From: an uncultured Prevotellaceae bacterium
GTDB taxonomy: Bacteria; Bacteroidota; Bacteroidia; Bacteroidales; Bacteroidaceae
Length of the DNA: 64,000 nucleotides
Assembly: GCA_947170495.1 (NCBI GenBank)
Contig: CAMVUB010000004.1
Coordinates: 1 to 64,000, forward strand
Direction of reading: 5' to 3'
Shown in pieces: positions 17,802 through 26,166 of this stretch. Below the pieces are notes generated by a model. It was not told the origin of the DNA, did no database searches, and saw nothing but the letters and a program-made list of their open reading frames with translations. The position numbers and the translations under genes are program-made. Position 1 is the stretch's first letter. Every line of letters begins with the position of its first letter.

Positions 17802-17876
17802 ACGAATTTCACGAATTATACGAATTCTTCTTTGCAAATAGCAACACAACGACAGAATATAATTCGTGAAATTCGT
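17802..17876. repeat. 19-bp inverted repeat (AATTCGTGAAATTCGT)
   Basis: ACGAATTTCACGAATTATA (17802-17820) and its perfect reverse complement at 17858-17876 enclose 37 nt. Further partial copies of AATTCGTG flank them. It fills the gap between the S41 protease and the cyclo-ligase gene. Confidence 0.85.
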
Positions 17877-17896
17877 GTAATTCGTTGTCTTAAAAA

Positions 17897-19516
17897 TTAT
17901 TCCTCGCTGGGCAGCGTAGGCACGGATTCGCCTGCTTCGAAGAGCCGCATTGAGCGTTGGATGACTTCGTCCGTCTTGCTGAGATACTGCAGTCGCCACT
18001 GTTGGTCTTGGGCGTTGTAGATGATGTTCGAAAAGAGCGAGCGCTCAAAGAGGGGCGCACTGCGCTGCAGCATCAGGTTGCGGCGCTTGAGGCCGTGCTC
18101 CTCGCCGTAGCGTGCGAACTTCTCCAGCAGGTTCTGGCGCTTGAGCCAGCTTTCCATCTCGGTGACGTTCTTCATGCGCTGGAGCTGAGCGCGGTTCTGG
18201 TCGTTGAAGAGGTAGGCGTATTGAATCACGAGGCCGCTGAACAGCGCTTCCTTGTAGTAGCTTGTGTAGAGTGTCGTGTCCTCTGGCACGAAGATGTCGG
18301 GCATAATACCGCCGCCGCCATAGACGGTGCGCCCGATGCGGGTCTTGTACTCGGGGCCGTCCTGATGGATGCTGTCGGCGGAGAAGAACTCGCCGCGCTC
18401 GTAGCGGGCCATCAGGTCGTTCTCATACTCCTCGCCCTTGCCTTTTTCGTAGGGCTTCTGAATGCAGCGGCCCGAGGGCGTGTAGTAGCGCGCTACGGTC
18501 AGTCGCACAACGCTGCCGTCCTTGAACTCAATGGGTTGCTGCACAAGGCCTTTGCCGAACGAACGGCGACCGATGATCGTGCCGCGGTCGTTGTCCTGAA
18601 TAGCACCGGCGAAGATTTCCGAGGCTGAGGCGGAGCCCTCATCGACCAACACGATGAGGGGCAGGTGTTGGAAGGTGCCGCGGCCGTCGGTGCGGTATTC
18701 CTCGCGCGGCGACTTGCGGCCTTCGGTATAGACCACCAGCTGTCCGCCCGGCAGGAACTCGTTGACCATCATGATGGCCGTCTGCATATAGCCGCCGCGG
18801 TTGCCGCGCAGATCGATGACGAGGTTTTTCATGCCCCGTACATTGAGTTGCGCCAGTGCCGTCAGCATTTCGGGATAGGTGTTCTCGCCGAAGCTCTCGA
18901 TGGAGATGTAGCCTGTATGTTTGTCGAGCATGAAGTAGCTATCTACACTCTCCACGGGCACCTCGCCGCGCACGACGGTGATGGTCAGCGGTTTCTTATG
19001 CCCGTGACGCACGATGGTGAGCTTCACCTTCGAGTCCTTGGGGCCACGCAGGCGCTTCATGATCTCGCGGTTCTCCATGCCGATGAGCGTGCTGTCGTCG
19101 GCAGCGATGATTCGGTCTCCGGCGAGTACGCCCACTTTCTCCGACGGGCCGCCCTTGATGACGTTCATCACGTTGACGGTGTCCTTCTGCACCGTGAAGC
19201 GCACACCGATGCCTGAGAAGCTGCCTTTGAGTTCCTCTGTACTCTCCTCGGCGTCCGAAGCGCTAATGTAGCTGGAGTGGGGGTCGAGCTCCGAGAGGAT
19301 CGTGGGCATCGCCTCCTCGACGAGGTCGTTGACGTTGATGGTATCGACATAGTTGTTGTCGATGATCTGCAACAGGTAGTTCAGCTTGTTGCTACCTGTG
19401 TTGATGATATTCAGTCGGTTGCCCGAAAAGTGGTTGGCATAGAACAGGCCGATGCCAATGCCAAGAATGACGGCAATGGCCAACAACAGCGGGACGAGAC
19501 GTGACTTGGTGTTCAT
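17897..19516 (-). CDS. S41-family C-terminal processing protease
   Basis: 539 aa. It has an N-terminal membrane helix (residues 6-29), a PDZ domain (about 95-180, GIGVRFTVQKDTVNVMNVIKGGPSEKVGV), and the S41 core. The core carries the catalytic Ser in LVDEGSASASEIFAGAIQ (about 294) and Lys in RRSFGKGLVQQ (about 319). Members cleave periplasmic or secreted proteins near their C-termini. It lies downstream of the dCMP deaminase gene across a filler-rich gap. Confidence 0.92.
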   Translation of the reverse strand: MNTKSRLVPLLLAIAVILGIGIGLFYANHFSGNRLNIINTGSNKLNYLLQIIDNNYVDTINVNDLVEEAMPTILSELDPHSSYISASDAEESTEELKGSFSGIGVRFTVQKDTVNVMNVIKGGPSEKVGVLAGDRIIAADDSTLIGMENREIMKRLRGPKDSKVKLTIVRHGHKKPLTITVVRGEVPVESVDSYFMLDKHTGYISIESFGENTYPEMLTALAQLNVRGMKNLVIDLRGNRGGYMQTAIMMVNEFLPGGQLVVYTEGRKSPREEYRTDGRGTFQHLPLIVLVDEGSASASEIFAGAIQDNDRGTIIGRRSFGKGLVQQPIEFKDGSVVRLTVARYYTPSGRCIQKPYEKGKGEEYENDLMARYERGEFFSADSIHQDGPEYKTRIGRTVYGGGGIMPDIFVPEDTTLYTSYYKEALFSGLVIQYAYLFNDQNRAQLQRMKNVTEMESWLKRQNLLEKFARYGEEHGLKRRNLMLQRSAPLFERSLFSNIIYNAQDQQWRLQYLSKTDEVIQRSMRLFEAGESVPTLPSEE

Positions 19517-19606
19517 TTCTTGAAAAGTGAAAAATGAAGGAATGAAAAGTGAAAAATATGATTTTCCTTGAACTCTTGAACCTTTGAACTCTTTAACCGC
19601 TAACCG
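19517..19606. repeat. Short-word filler (GTGAAAAATGAAGGAATGAAAA / CTCTTGAACC / GTTAAACG)
   Basis: The gap is built of three runs of short repeated words: AAGTGAAAAATGA copies, then TTGAACTCTTGAACCTTTG, then TTTAACCGCTAACCGTTAAACG. No gene is visible. Confidence 0.75.
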
Positions 19607-20086
19607 TTAAACGTACCCCTCAATCGGCAAGTGCTCCACATCGATGCCGGCACGCTGGAGCAGGTCGATGCCGTCGTGCAGGCGGTAGTCACGGGCATAC
19701 ACTACGCGGCGGATGCCGGATTGGATGATGAGCTTCGAGCACTCGATGCAGGGCGAGTCCGTCACATAGAGCGTGGCGCCCTCAGAGTTGTTGCCTGAGC
19801 GGGCGATTTTCGTGATGGCATTGGCCTCGGCGTGAAGGACATAGGGCTTGGTGACGCCGTTCTCCTCACACACGTTCTCGAAGCCCGAGGGTGTGCCGTT
19901 GTAGCCGTCGCTGATGATCATCTTATCCTTGACAATCAGCGCGCCCACTTGTCTGCGGACGCAGTAGCTGTTCTCGCTCCATATGCGAGCCATGCGTAGA
20001 TAGCGCTTATCTAAGATAGACCCACCCCTGGCCCCTCCCGTTAGGGAGGAAGAAGGCTGGTGTGTTGTATGGTCTTTATTATCCAT
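19607..20086 (-). CDS. dCMP deaminase / ComEB-type deaminase
   Basis: 159 aa from the ATG at 20086 (MDNKDHTTHQPSS); the listed start at 20149 lies in the dcp tail. The zinc-deaminase motifs are clear: HAEANAI (Zn His and catalytic Glu) and SPCIECSKLI (two Zn Cys). It has the family's SENSYCVRRQVGALIVKD...ISDGYNGTPSG region. It likely converts dCMP to dUMP for thymidylate synthesis. Residues about 9-24 (HQPSSSLTGGARGGSIL) come from repeat copy c, so the normal N-terminus has been extended or replaced by repeat DNA. Confidence 0.9.
   Translation of the reverse strand: MDNKDHTTHQPSSSLTGGARGGSILDKRYLRMARIWSENSYCVRRQVGALIVKDKMIISDGYNGTPSGFENVCEENGVTKPYVLHAEANAITKIARSGNNSEGATLYVTDSPCIECSKLIIQSGIRRVVYARDYRLHDGIDLLQRAGIDVEHLPIEGYV
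20019..20060 (+). repeat. GACCC palindromic repeat, copy c (deaminase N-terminus)
   Basis: GACCCACCCCTGG, CCCTCCCGTTAGGGAGG, then AAGGCTGG. It forms an inverted pair with copy d, 86 nt away, spanning the dcp/deaminase junction. Confidence 0.88.
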
Positions 20087-20127
20087 GTTGGTTAAATTGT
20101 TTTCTATGAATAAATGAATAAAGGTGT

Positions 20128-22302
20128 TTATCTTCCACTCCGCAGGCACTCCCCTCCATTACGGGAGGGGTCGGGGGTGGGTCTTTTTATTCCATTCCGC
20201 TTGAGGAGCGCATCAATGGTCGGCTCCTGGCCGCGGAAGCGTTTGTAAAGGGTCATGGGGTGCTCGGTGCCGCCTCGCGAGAGGATGCAGTCGCGGAAGC
20301 GCTGGGCGGTCTCGCGGTTGAAGATGCCGTCGTGCTTGAAGACCGAGAAGGCGTCGGCATCTAGCACCTCGGCCCATTTGTAGCTGTAGTAGCCAGCTGC
20401 ATAGCCGCCCGACATGATATGGCCGAACTGCACCGTCATGCAGGTGCCGGGTACCTCGTCGAACAGCAGTGCACGCTTCCACGCCTCGCGCTCAAAGGCT
20501 TGGACGTCAGCCGTGAAGGGCTCCGTGAGCGTGTAGTAAGCCATATCCAGCAGCCCGAAGCTCACCTGTCGTATGCAGGCGTAGGCCACGTTGAAGTTGC
20601 GGCTGTCGATGATGCGTTGTATCAAGTCGGCGGGCATCGGCTCGCCTGTCTCGTAGTGGGCGGCGAAGGTGTTCAGGAAGTCGGGCTCGACGGCGAAGTT
20701 CTCCATCAGCTGCGAGGGCAGCTCCACGAAGTCCCAATAGACGCTGGTGCCCGAGAGGCTGGCGAAGCGCGTGTTGGCGAAGATGCCGTGCAGCGCGTGC
20801 CCGAACTCGTGCAGGAAGGTCTCTACCTCGCCCAGCGTCAGTAGGGCGGGCTTCGTCTCGGTGGGCTTGGTGAAGTTCATCACCAGCGAGACATGCGGGC
20901 GGCTGTTCTTCCACAGCGACGGGTCTTTCGGGTCGGGGCAGTTGTCTTCGGGCCCAATCCATTGCTCTTTGAAGCTGGTCATCCAGGCGCCGCTCTGCTT
21001 GCCCTTGCGGGGGAAGAAGTCGGTGTAGAGGACAGCCAAGAAACTGCCGTCCTTGTCCAGAACCTCGTAGGCCTGCACGTCGGGGTGATAGACGGGGATG
21101 TCCTTGTTCTCGCGGAAGGTGATGCCGTAGAGGCGCGTGGCGAGGCCGAAGACACCCTCCTTGACGCGCGAGAGCTGCAGATAGGGGCGTGTCATCTCGG
21201 CATCGATATTGAAGCGCTCCATCTTCAGCTTGTGGCCGTAGTAGGAGAAATCCCAGGGCTTCAGCTCGAAGTCTGCGCCTTCCAGCTTGCGCGCAATGGC
21301 TTCTATCTCAGCCACTTCCTTGCGTGCGGGCTCCATGTAGGCTTCCAGGAGCTGGTCCAGCAGGCGATAGACATTGTCGGCCGTCTCGGCCATCCGCTCC
21401 TTGAGGACATAGTCGGCAAAGGTCTTGTAGCCCAGCAGCTGTGCGTGCTCGCGGCGCAGGTTGACAAGCTGTCGCACGATGGCCTCGTTGCTGAGCTCGC
21501 CGTCGCCCACGCAAAGCGTGTTCTTAGCCATATACATCTGGCGGCGCAGCTCGCGGTTGTCTGCGTAGGTCAGGAAGGGACCGTACGACGGGGCGTGGAG
21601 CGTGAAGAGCCAGCCCTCCTTGCCATTCTCCTTGGCGGCCAGGGCGGCGGCATCACGTGCGGAGTCAGGGAGTCCGGCGAGGTCGGCCTCGTCGGTGATA
21701 TGGAGCTGATAGGCGTTGGTGGCCTTCAGGTTGTTCTGTGAGAACTGCAGGGTCAGGAGTGCCATCTGCTGGTTCATCTCGCGCAGACGCGCCTGGCCAG
21801 CCTCGTCCAATGCGGCGCCGGCACGGATGAAGCCCTCGTAGGACTTCTCCAGCAGCATCTGCTCCTCAGGGGTGAGGGGGCGGGCTGGTTCAGGGTTTAT
21901 GGTTAAGGGTTCAGGGTTTATGGTTGAGGGTTTATGGTATTGTTCATAAACAGCCTGAATCCGCTGGAAGTAGCGCTTGTTGAAGAGGATGTTGTTGGCG
22001 TGCTCGGTGAGGATAGGGGAGAGCTTCTGCGCCAGCGCGTCCATCTCGTCGTTGGTCTCGGCCGAGAGCAGGTTGAAGAACACTTTCGTGACGCGCTCCA
22101 GCATGTCGTCGGGCGTGGTCACGGCCACCGTATTGTCGAAGGTCGGCGGCTCTGGATTGTCGGTGATGCGCTGGATGAACGCATCGTCCTGCCGGATGCC
22201 TTCGAGGATGGCAGGCTCATAGTCCTCCAACTGTATTCTGTCGAATGGTGCCGTATTGTGCGGTGTGCCGTAGTTCTTGTTAAAGAGTGGATTATCTCTC
22301 AT
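20128..22302 (-). CDS. dcp: M3-family peptidyl-dipeptidase
   Basis: 724 aa. The zinc motif HEFGHALHG lies near residue 499 (FLHEFGHALHGIFANTRFASLSGTSVYWDFVELPSQ), typical of oligopeptidase A/Dcp enzymes, which trim dipeptides or degrade short peptides. Two anomalies are visible. A KPSTINPEPLTINPEPARP loop precedes LTPEEQMLLEKSYEGF and is encoded by GGTTTATGG-type filler. The C-terminal tail [19 protein letters not shown] comes from repeat copy d. It starts 3 nt after the Crp-like regulator gene. Confidence 0.94.
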   Translation of the reverse strand: MRDNPLFNKNYGTPHNTAPFDRIQLEDYEPAILEGIRQDDAFIQRITDNPEPPTFDNTVAVTTPDDMLERVTKVFFNLLSAETNDEMDALAQKLSPILTEHANNILFNKRYFQRIQAVYEQYHKPSTINPEPLTINPEPARPLTPEEQMLLEKSYEGFIRAGAALDEAGQARLREMNQQMALLTLQFSQNNLKATNAYQLHITDEADLAGLPDSARDAAALAAKENGKEGWLFTLHAPSYGPFLTYADNRELRRQMYMAKNTLCVGDGELSNEAIVRQLVNLRREHAQLLGYKTFADYVLKERMAETADNVYRLLDQLLEAYMEPARKEVAEIEAIARKLEGADFELKPWDFSYYGHKLKMERFNIDAEMTRPYLQLSRVKEGVFGLATRLYGITFRENKDIPVYHPDVQAYEVLDKDGSFLAVLYTDFFPRKGKQSGAWMTSFKEQWIGPEDNCPDPKDPSLWKNSRPHVSLVMNFTKPTETKPALLTLGEVETFLHEFGHALHGIFANTRFASLSGTSVYWDFVELPSQLMENFAVEPDFLNTFAAHYETGEPMPADLIQRIIDSRNFNVAYACIRQVSFGLLDMAYYTLTEPFTADVQAFEREAWKRALLFDEVPGTCMTVQFGHIMSGGYAAGYYSYKWAEVLDADAFSVFKHDGIFNRETAQRFRDCILSRGGTEHPMTLYKRFRGQEPTIDALLKRNGIKRPTPDPSRNGGECLRSGR
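20147..20183 (-). repeat. GACCC palindromic repeat, copy d (dcp C-terminal tail)
   Basis: Inverted copy: CACTCCCCTCC-attac-GGGAGGGG...GGGGGTGGGTC. It is translated as the last residues of Dcp and pairs with copy c. Confidence 0.88.
21889..21946. repeat. GGTTTATGG-type filler inside dcp
   Basis: Alternating GGTTCAGGG / GGTTTATGG / GGTTAAGGG words encode the Dcp loop STINPEPLTINPEP. This word family is elsewhere confined to spacers. Confidence 0.8.
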
Positions 22303-22305
22303 TGA

Positions 22306-22983
22306 TTAAAGTGTTTCTTTGATGATGTTCTCGAAGGCGGGGACGTGAATCATGCGACGATTCATTTGCAGCAGCCCCTTCTTTTCCAGTCTGTGTAGCG
22401 CCCTGGAGATATAGCGCGAATCCTCGCCCAGATAGGCACCCAGGGTTGACAGGGAGATGCGGAATAGCTTGTAGCCCGCTGGACGTTGCACATGGTTTCG
22501 CATGAAATGTACGATGCGCCCCTCCAGCGTCTGCGGGGCTGGCATCCATTGCAGCTGTCGCTGTCGGGCGACGAGGGCGGAGAGCGTGTTGAGGACGTTG
22601 ATGCGGAAGACCTCGAAATAGCTCGTCAGCGCGGCCAGCGTTCGCTTGTCCACCCGCATGAGCCGCACGGTGGTGTCGGCATAGGCGGTGTAGGGATAGA
22701 CGCGTGTGCTGCCGTAGAGCACCTCCAAACCCAGTAGGGTGGGTACAGGCAGCACCTCCTCCACATTCCACATGCGGTCGGCGGCCGTGGTGGTGCAGCG
22801 GACTGTGCCGCCCAGGATGAAGATGACCTCATTGCACAAGTCATCCTGCTGCACAAACTGGGTCTCGGGCATCAGCGTCTCGAACCTGAGACGTGTCGAT
22901 TCCAGGATGCGCGTCAGGTCGTCGGGGCTCAGTCCTTGGAACAGGGGCAGCGACAGCACGGTATCAAACATTGTTTGCGCCAT
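22306..22983 (-). CDS. Crp/Fnr-family transcriptional regulator
   Basis: 225 aa from the ATG at 22983 (MAQTMFDTVLSLPLFQGLSPDDL); the longer listed ORF runs through the promoter. An N-terminal cNMP-binding-type beta roll and a C-terminal winged helix (SLSTLGAYLGEDSRYISRALHRLEKKGLLQM) are visible. The effector is unknown; no Cys cluster for an FeS sensor is seen. It is the first gene of the dcp operon and divergent from the CotH protein gene, so it may control either. Confidence 0.85.
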   Translation of the reverse strand: MAQTMFDTVLSLPLFQGLSPDDLTRILESTRLRFETLMPETQFVQQDDLCNEVIFILGGTVRCTTTAADRMWNVEEVLPVPTLLGLEVLYGSTRVYPYTAYADTTVRLMRVDKRTLAALTSYFEVFRINVLNTLSALVARQRQLQWMPAPQTLEGRIVHFMRNHVQRPAGYKLFRISLSTLGAYLGEDSRYISRALHRLEKKGLLQMNRRMIHVPAFENIIKETL

Positions 22984-23003
22984 CAGACTCGCGAATGAGT
23001 GTG

Positions 23004-23035
23004 CAAAAGTACAACGAATACACTTCAAATGCAAA
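23004..23035 (-). promoter_or_regulatory. Promoter TTTG-N20-TACTTTTG for the crp-dcp operon
   Basis: On the minus strand TTTG (23032-23035) and TACTTTTG (23004-23011) are separated by 20 nt, matching the Bacteroidetes primary-sigma consensus. Confidence 0.75.
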
Positions 23036-23095
23036 AAAATATGCACCTTTTGACCTAATTTTACTGCTTTCTGCGGCTGAATGGCAAAAACTCCG

Positions 23096-23103
23096 TACCT
23101 TTG
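23096..23103 (+). promoter_or_regulatory. -7 box TACCTTTG for the CotH-protein gene
   Basis: TACCTTTG lies 30 nt upstream of the ATG at 23134. The -33 is weak (TTTC at suitable spacing). Confidence 0.5.
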
Positions 23104-23133
23104 TGGCGTAAAATGTAGCAAAACAATAGAACT

Positions 23134-25692
23134 ATGAAGCATATCTACTTACTGATAACTTGCCTGTTGGGAAGCCTCTGCGCCCCCATGAACGTGTATG
23201 CCGGAGAGGAAGAGGAGCGGGAGGACTCCATCTTCGTGGAGAAGAAGGACGGCTCGCTCGACATCTTCCCTGCCTCGGCAGTAGCCGAGGAAACCATCGA
23301 CGAGGCGTACCTCAAGGTGGTAACCATCGGCGGCTCGGAGTTCATCTATCCCCTCGCGGAACTCAACTCCTACGACCACCAGATGCAGTTGAACCGCCCG
23401 ACCATCACTTCGTTCAAGTTCAATAACAAATTCAACCACCAGCTGTTCTCCGACGTGCTGTGTGACATCACCCCCGACAACCAGATCAACAGCACTTCGC
23501 AGGTGGCTGCCTTCACGCATTGGCTGACGCCCTCCTTCAAGCGCTCCGATGCTCGTGCCGAGGTCTATCTCAACGATGAGGAGCGCCTCTACAGCAAGGT
23601 GAGCCGTGTGAAGATGGGCGCCCAGGAGCGCGTGACCATCGCCTTTCCCGGTGTCAGGATCCTCAAGAACACGCTCGTGAGCCCTGCCGAGGAAGGCAAG
23701 GAGGAATGGAAACTGACGGAGATTCCCCTGACGGCCGACAAGCTCAGCACCAACGCACCCTCCAACTATGAGGATCAGATCTTGGATATGGCTGTTGATG
23801 GTGACTACAACACTTATTTTCATTCTACTTGGGGTTCAGGTGAATATGAGAAGCTGCCGCTGGAGGAGTTCCCATACATTGATGTGACTCTTCCCGAGCC
23901 CGTGTATAACATCTCCTATGCTGTGACCAATCGTGCGGACACCGATGGCCGTTCTCCACTGGTGCTCAGCTTGTGGACCAGCTATGATGGAGGTGAAACA
24001 TGGCAGGAGGTTCAGCGTAATCTGGAGGGAGATCTGAATACGAGTGCCGGTGCTACCAATACCTCGCCCGTCGTGGAGCTGGAGCAACCCTGCGCGTTGT
24101 TCCGTATCGCCATGCTGAAGGCCGGCTACAAAAACTACTTCTGCGTGGCCGAGTTGAAGATGTTCTCATGTGAGCTCGAGAAGACCGAAGGCACCCCCGC
24201 CGTCTATGCCGACACGATGGTGCCCTACGGCACGGAATACCAACTCAACCTCGACTGGGCACAGGCCACTGGAGTGCCCAAGGTGTATATCAACATCGAC
24301 GGTGGCGGCCTGGTGAGCAGCAAGTCATACTACCTCGACGCCACCATCCGCCTCGACGGCGCCGGCATGTATCCTGACTTCGCCGAGACCCCCGTGCAGA
24401 TTCGTGGTCGCGGTAACAGCAGCTGGAGCGACACGCCCGACTCCAAGAACCCCTATCGCCTGAAGTTTGAGGAGAAGCAGAAGCCCTTCGGCCTCAAGAA
24501 AGGCAAGAGCTGGGTGCTCCTCGCCAACCGTCAGTCGGGCTCCATGACCAGCAACGCCATCGGCATGTATGCCGCAGGACTCATCGGCGCTGACGGCGCC
24601 AACCACATCGTCCCCGTGGAGCTCTACATGAACGGCCAGTACTGGGGCAGCTACAACTTCACCGAGAAGACAGGCTTCTCCAACAACAGCATCGACCTCG
24701 ACGACGAGACCAAGGCCTGCTTCCTGGAACTCGACACGTACAGCGACGAGACCCGCTACTACTCCTACGCCACCATCAATGGGCAGAGCGTGGGCATCCC
24801 CGTGAAAATCAAGGAGCCCGAAGTCTTCAATCCCACCCAGGTGAACCCCGAGGAAAGCGAGGACATCAAGACCCTCATCAAGTCATATAGCGACATCACG
24901 ACACGCTTCCAAGAGTTCGTGTGGATGGTGGAGGACCAGCAGGACATCTCCTCCGTCGTAGATATCGAGTCGCTGGCACGCTTCCTCGTCGCCAACGAGC
25001 TGATCATCAACTACGAGCTGATGCACCCCAAGAGCACCTTCCTCTACCACGAGGACGTCTATGACGAAGATTCCAAGTTCAAGTGGGGACCCGTCTGGGA
25101 CCTCGACTGGAGCTACGGCTACGAATATGGCAACCGCACCTACTTCCAGAGCGGTGCCACCGATAACTATTTCACCCGCTCGTCCATGGAGGCTTCCGCC
25201 TTCTGGAAACGCCTGCGCCAATGCGGCGAGCCCCTCGACCGCGCCATGTACAAGTACTGGTCGCGCTTCATTCGCCTCTATCTCAACGAGCTCATCGACT
25301 ACTGCGACGACTACTACAACTTCGCCCAGCCCTCGCTCGAGAATAACAACAACCACGTCTATTACAGCGACTGGGACTACGCCAACTACGCCACTGCCAC
25401 CACCAATGCCAAGCGTTGGCTCCAGCAGCGCGCCACAGCCATCTTCAATCAGCTGACGCCCTACGAGCTCACCGACGAAGAGATTATGGGCATTCCCGAG
25501 ACACCCGAGGATCAGCCCGGCGACGATCCCTATTTCACCGACGGCATCGCCGCACCCTCCACAGCCACCGTCTTTGAGGTCTATGACATGCGCGGCCTCC
25601 GCCTCAAGCAGCGCGCCACCTACAACACCTGGCGCAACGGCCTCACCCCCGGCATCTACATCGTCAACGGCCGCAAAGTCCTCGTGAAATAA
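23134..25692 (+). CDS. Secreted CotH-kinase-domain protein
   Basis: 852 aa with a signal peptide (MKHIYLLITCLLGSLCAPMNVYA). A discoidin-like beta module (about 230-350, YIDVTLPEPVYNISYAVTNR) precedes the CotH region. That region has IRGRGNSSWSDTPDSKNPYRLKF, WVLLANRQSGSMTSNAIG, GQYWGSYNFTEKTG and WGPVWDLDWSYGYEYG. CotH proteins are atypical secreted kinases known from spore coats, widespread in gut Bacteroidetes with unknown targets. The end PGIYIVNGRKVLVK matches the sorting tails of two other proteins here. The codons are strongly C-ending after about residue 240. Confidence 0.85.
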   Translation: MKHIYLLITCLLGSLCAPMNVYAGEEEEREDSIFVEKKDGSLDIFPASAVAEETIDEAYLKVVTIGGSEFIYPLAELNSYDHQMQLNRPTITSFKFNNKFNHQLFSDVLCDITPDNQINSTSQVAAFTHWLTPSFKRSDARAEVYLNDEERLYSKVSRVKMGAQERVTIAFPGVRILKNTLVSPAEEGKEEWKLTEIPLTADKLSTNAPSNYEDQILDMAVDGDYNTYFHSTWGSGEYEKLPLEEFPYIDVTLPEPVYNISYAVTNRADTDGRSPLVLSLWTSYDGGETWQEVQRNLEGDLNTSAGATNTSPVVELEQPCALFRIAMLKAGYKNYFCVAELKMFSCELEKTEGTPAVYADTMVPYGTEYQLNLDWAQATGVPKVYINIDGGGLVSSKSYYLDATIRLDGAGMYPDFAETPVQIRGRGNSSWSDTPDSKNPYRLKFEEKQKPFGLKKGKSWVLLANRQSGSMTSNAIGMYAAGLIGADGANHIVPVELYMNGQYWGSYNFTEKTGFSNNSIDLDDETKACFLELDTYSDETRYYSYATINGQSVGIPVKIKEPEVFNPTQVNPEESEDIKTLIKSYSDITTRFQEFVWMVEDQQDISSVVDIESLARFLVANELIINYELMHPKSTFLYHEDVYDEDSKFKWGPVWDLDWSYGYEYGNRTYFQSGATDNYFTRSSMEASAFWKRLRQCGEPLDRAMYKYWSRFIRLYLNELIDYCDDYYNFAQPSLENNNNHVYYSDWDYANYATATTNAKRWLQQRATAIFNQLTPYELTDEEIMGIPETPEDQPGDDPYFTDGIAAPSTATVFEVYDMRGLRLKQRATYNTWRNGLTPGIYIVNGRKVLVK

Positions 25693-25722
25693 TATACGTC
25701 TCAGCAAAGACTAAAGCACACG

Positions 25723-25810
25723 AAACCCTTAGGGCTTCAGCGCAAAACCCTTAAGGCTTTTTCTCAAAACCCTTAGGACTATCGCCCGAAACCCTTAGGG
25801 GTTATGACCC
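25723..25810. repeat. Four-copy 22-bp tandem repeat (AAACCCTTAGG)
   Basis: Copies start at 25723, 25745, 25767 and 25789. Each begins AAACCCTTAGG (or AAACCCTTAAGG), a palindromic core, followed by a variable 11-nt part. This lies directly after the CotH gene stop. Confidence 0.85.
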
Positions 25811-25811
25811 G

Positions 25812-26001
25812 AAGACCATGGTCTTCTCATCGTTCCATCGTGATGGAACGACGAACGCAGCGTGGTCTTCCTACTGGATCACCATGGTGGGACACTCAAC
25901 GCACCGCGGTCTTCAATCGTGTCCCACGCGTGGAACTCGCAATAAGGACGCGTCCCTCGGGCCGTTACGATGCGTCGTGAAGGCCGATAGGACGCGTCCT
26001 T
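25812..26001. repeat. Chain of perfect palindromes
   Basis: AAGACCATGGTCTT; GTTCCATC-gt-GATGGAAC; a GTGGGACAC ... GTGTCCCAC pair about 30 nt apart; and two copies of AGGACGCGTCC-type palindromes (25945 and 25989). Each could fold into a hairpin or bind a dimeric protein. Confidence 0.8.
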
Positions 26002-26028
26002 CATTTCACCCGTTCATCTCGAGAAAAA

Positions 26029-26147
26029 GTTTTGCGGAAAACCCTATGAGCCCTACGCAAACCGCCTCCCTCCGTCATCATCCTGCAACTCGCCGACGCC
26101 GACTCACCTCCCCACGTGCGTAACCCTCATAAAGTTTTCCGCAAAAA
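26029..26147. repeat. MITE-like element with 22-bp terminal inverted repeats
   Basis: Left end 26029-26050 and right end 26126-26147 are inverted copies (core TTTTGCGGAAAAC...TATGAG) with three mismatches, enclosing 75 nt of C-rich DNA. There is no transposase inside. Confidence 0.65.
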
Positions 26148-26166
26148 TAATTCTGTCTCTACGCTT

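Larger units (their letters stand above)
25693..26166. other. Gene-free palindrome-rich spacer
   Basis: 474 nt without a credible gene. It holds, in order, a four-copy 22-bp tandem repeat, a run of restriction-site-like palindromes, and a short element bounded by 22-bp inverted repeats. The two ORF-track entries here (25818, 26116) have no recognisable features. Confidence 0.8.

Noticed and set aside
25723-25810. Possible CRISPR array (regular 22-bp repeats)
   Set aside because: Repeat cores are only about 11 nt, the variable parts are about 11 nt and there are four copies with no cas genes, so it is not a CRISPR array.
25818-26123. 101-aa ORF in the palindrome-rich spacer
   Set aside because: Composition is that of translated palindromes, with no start context or family resemblance.
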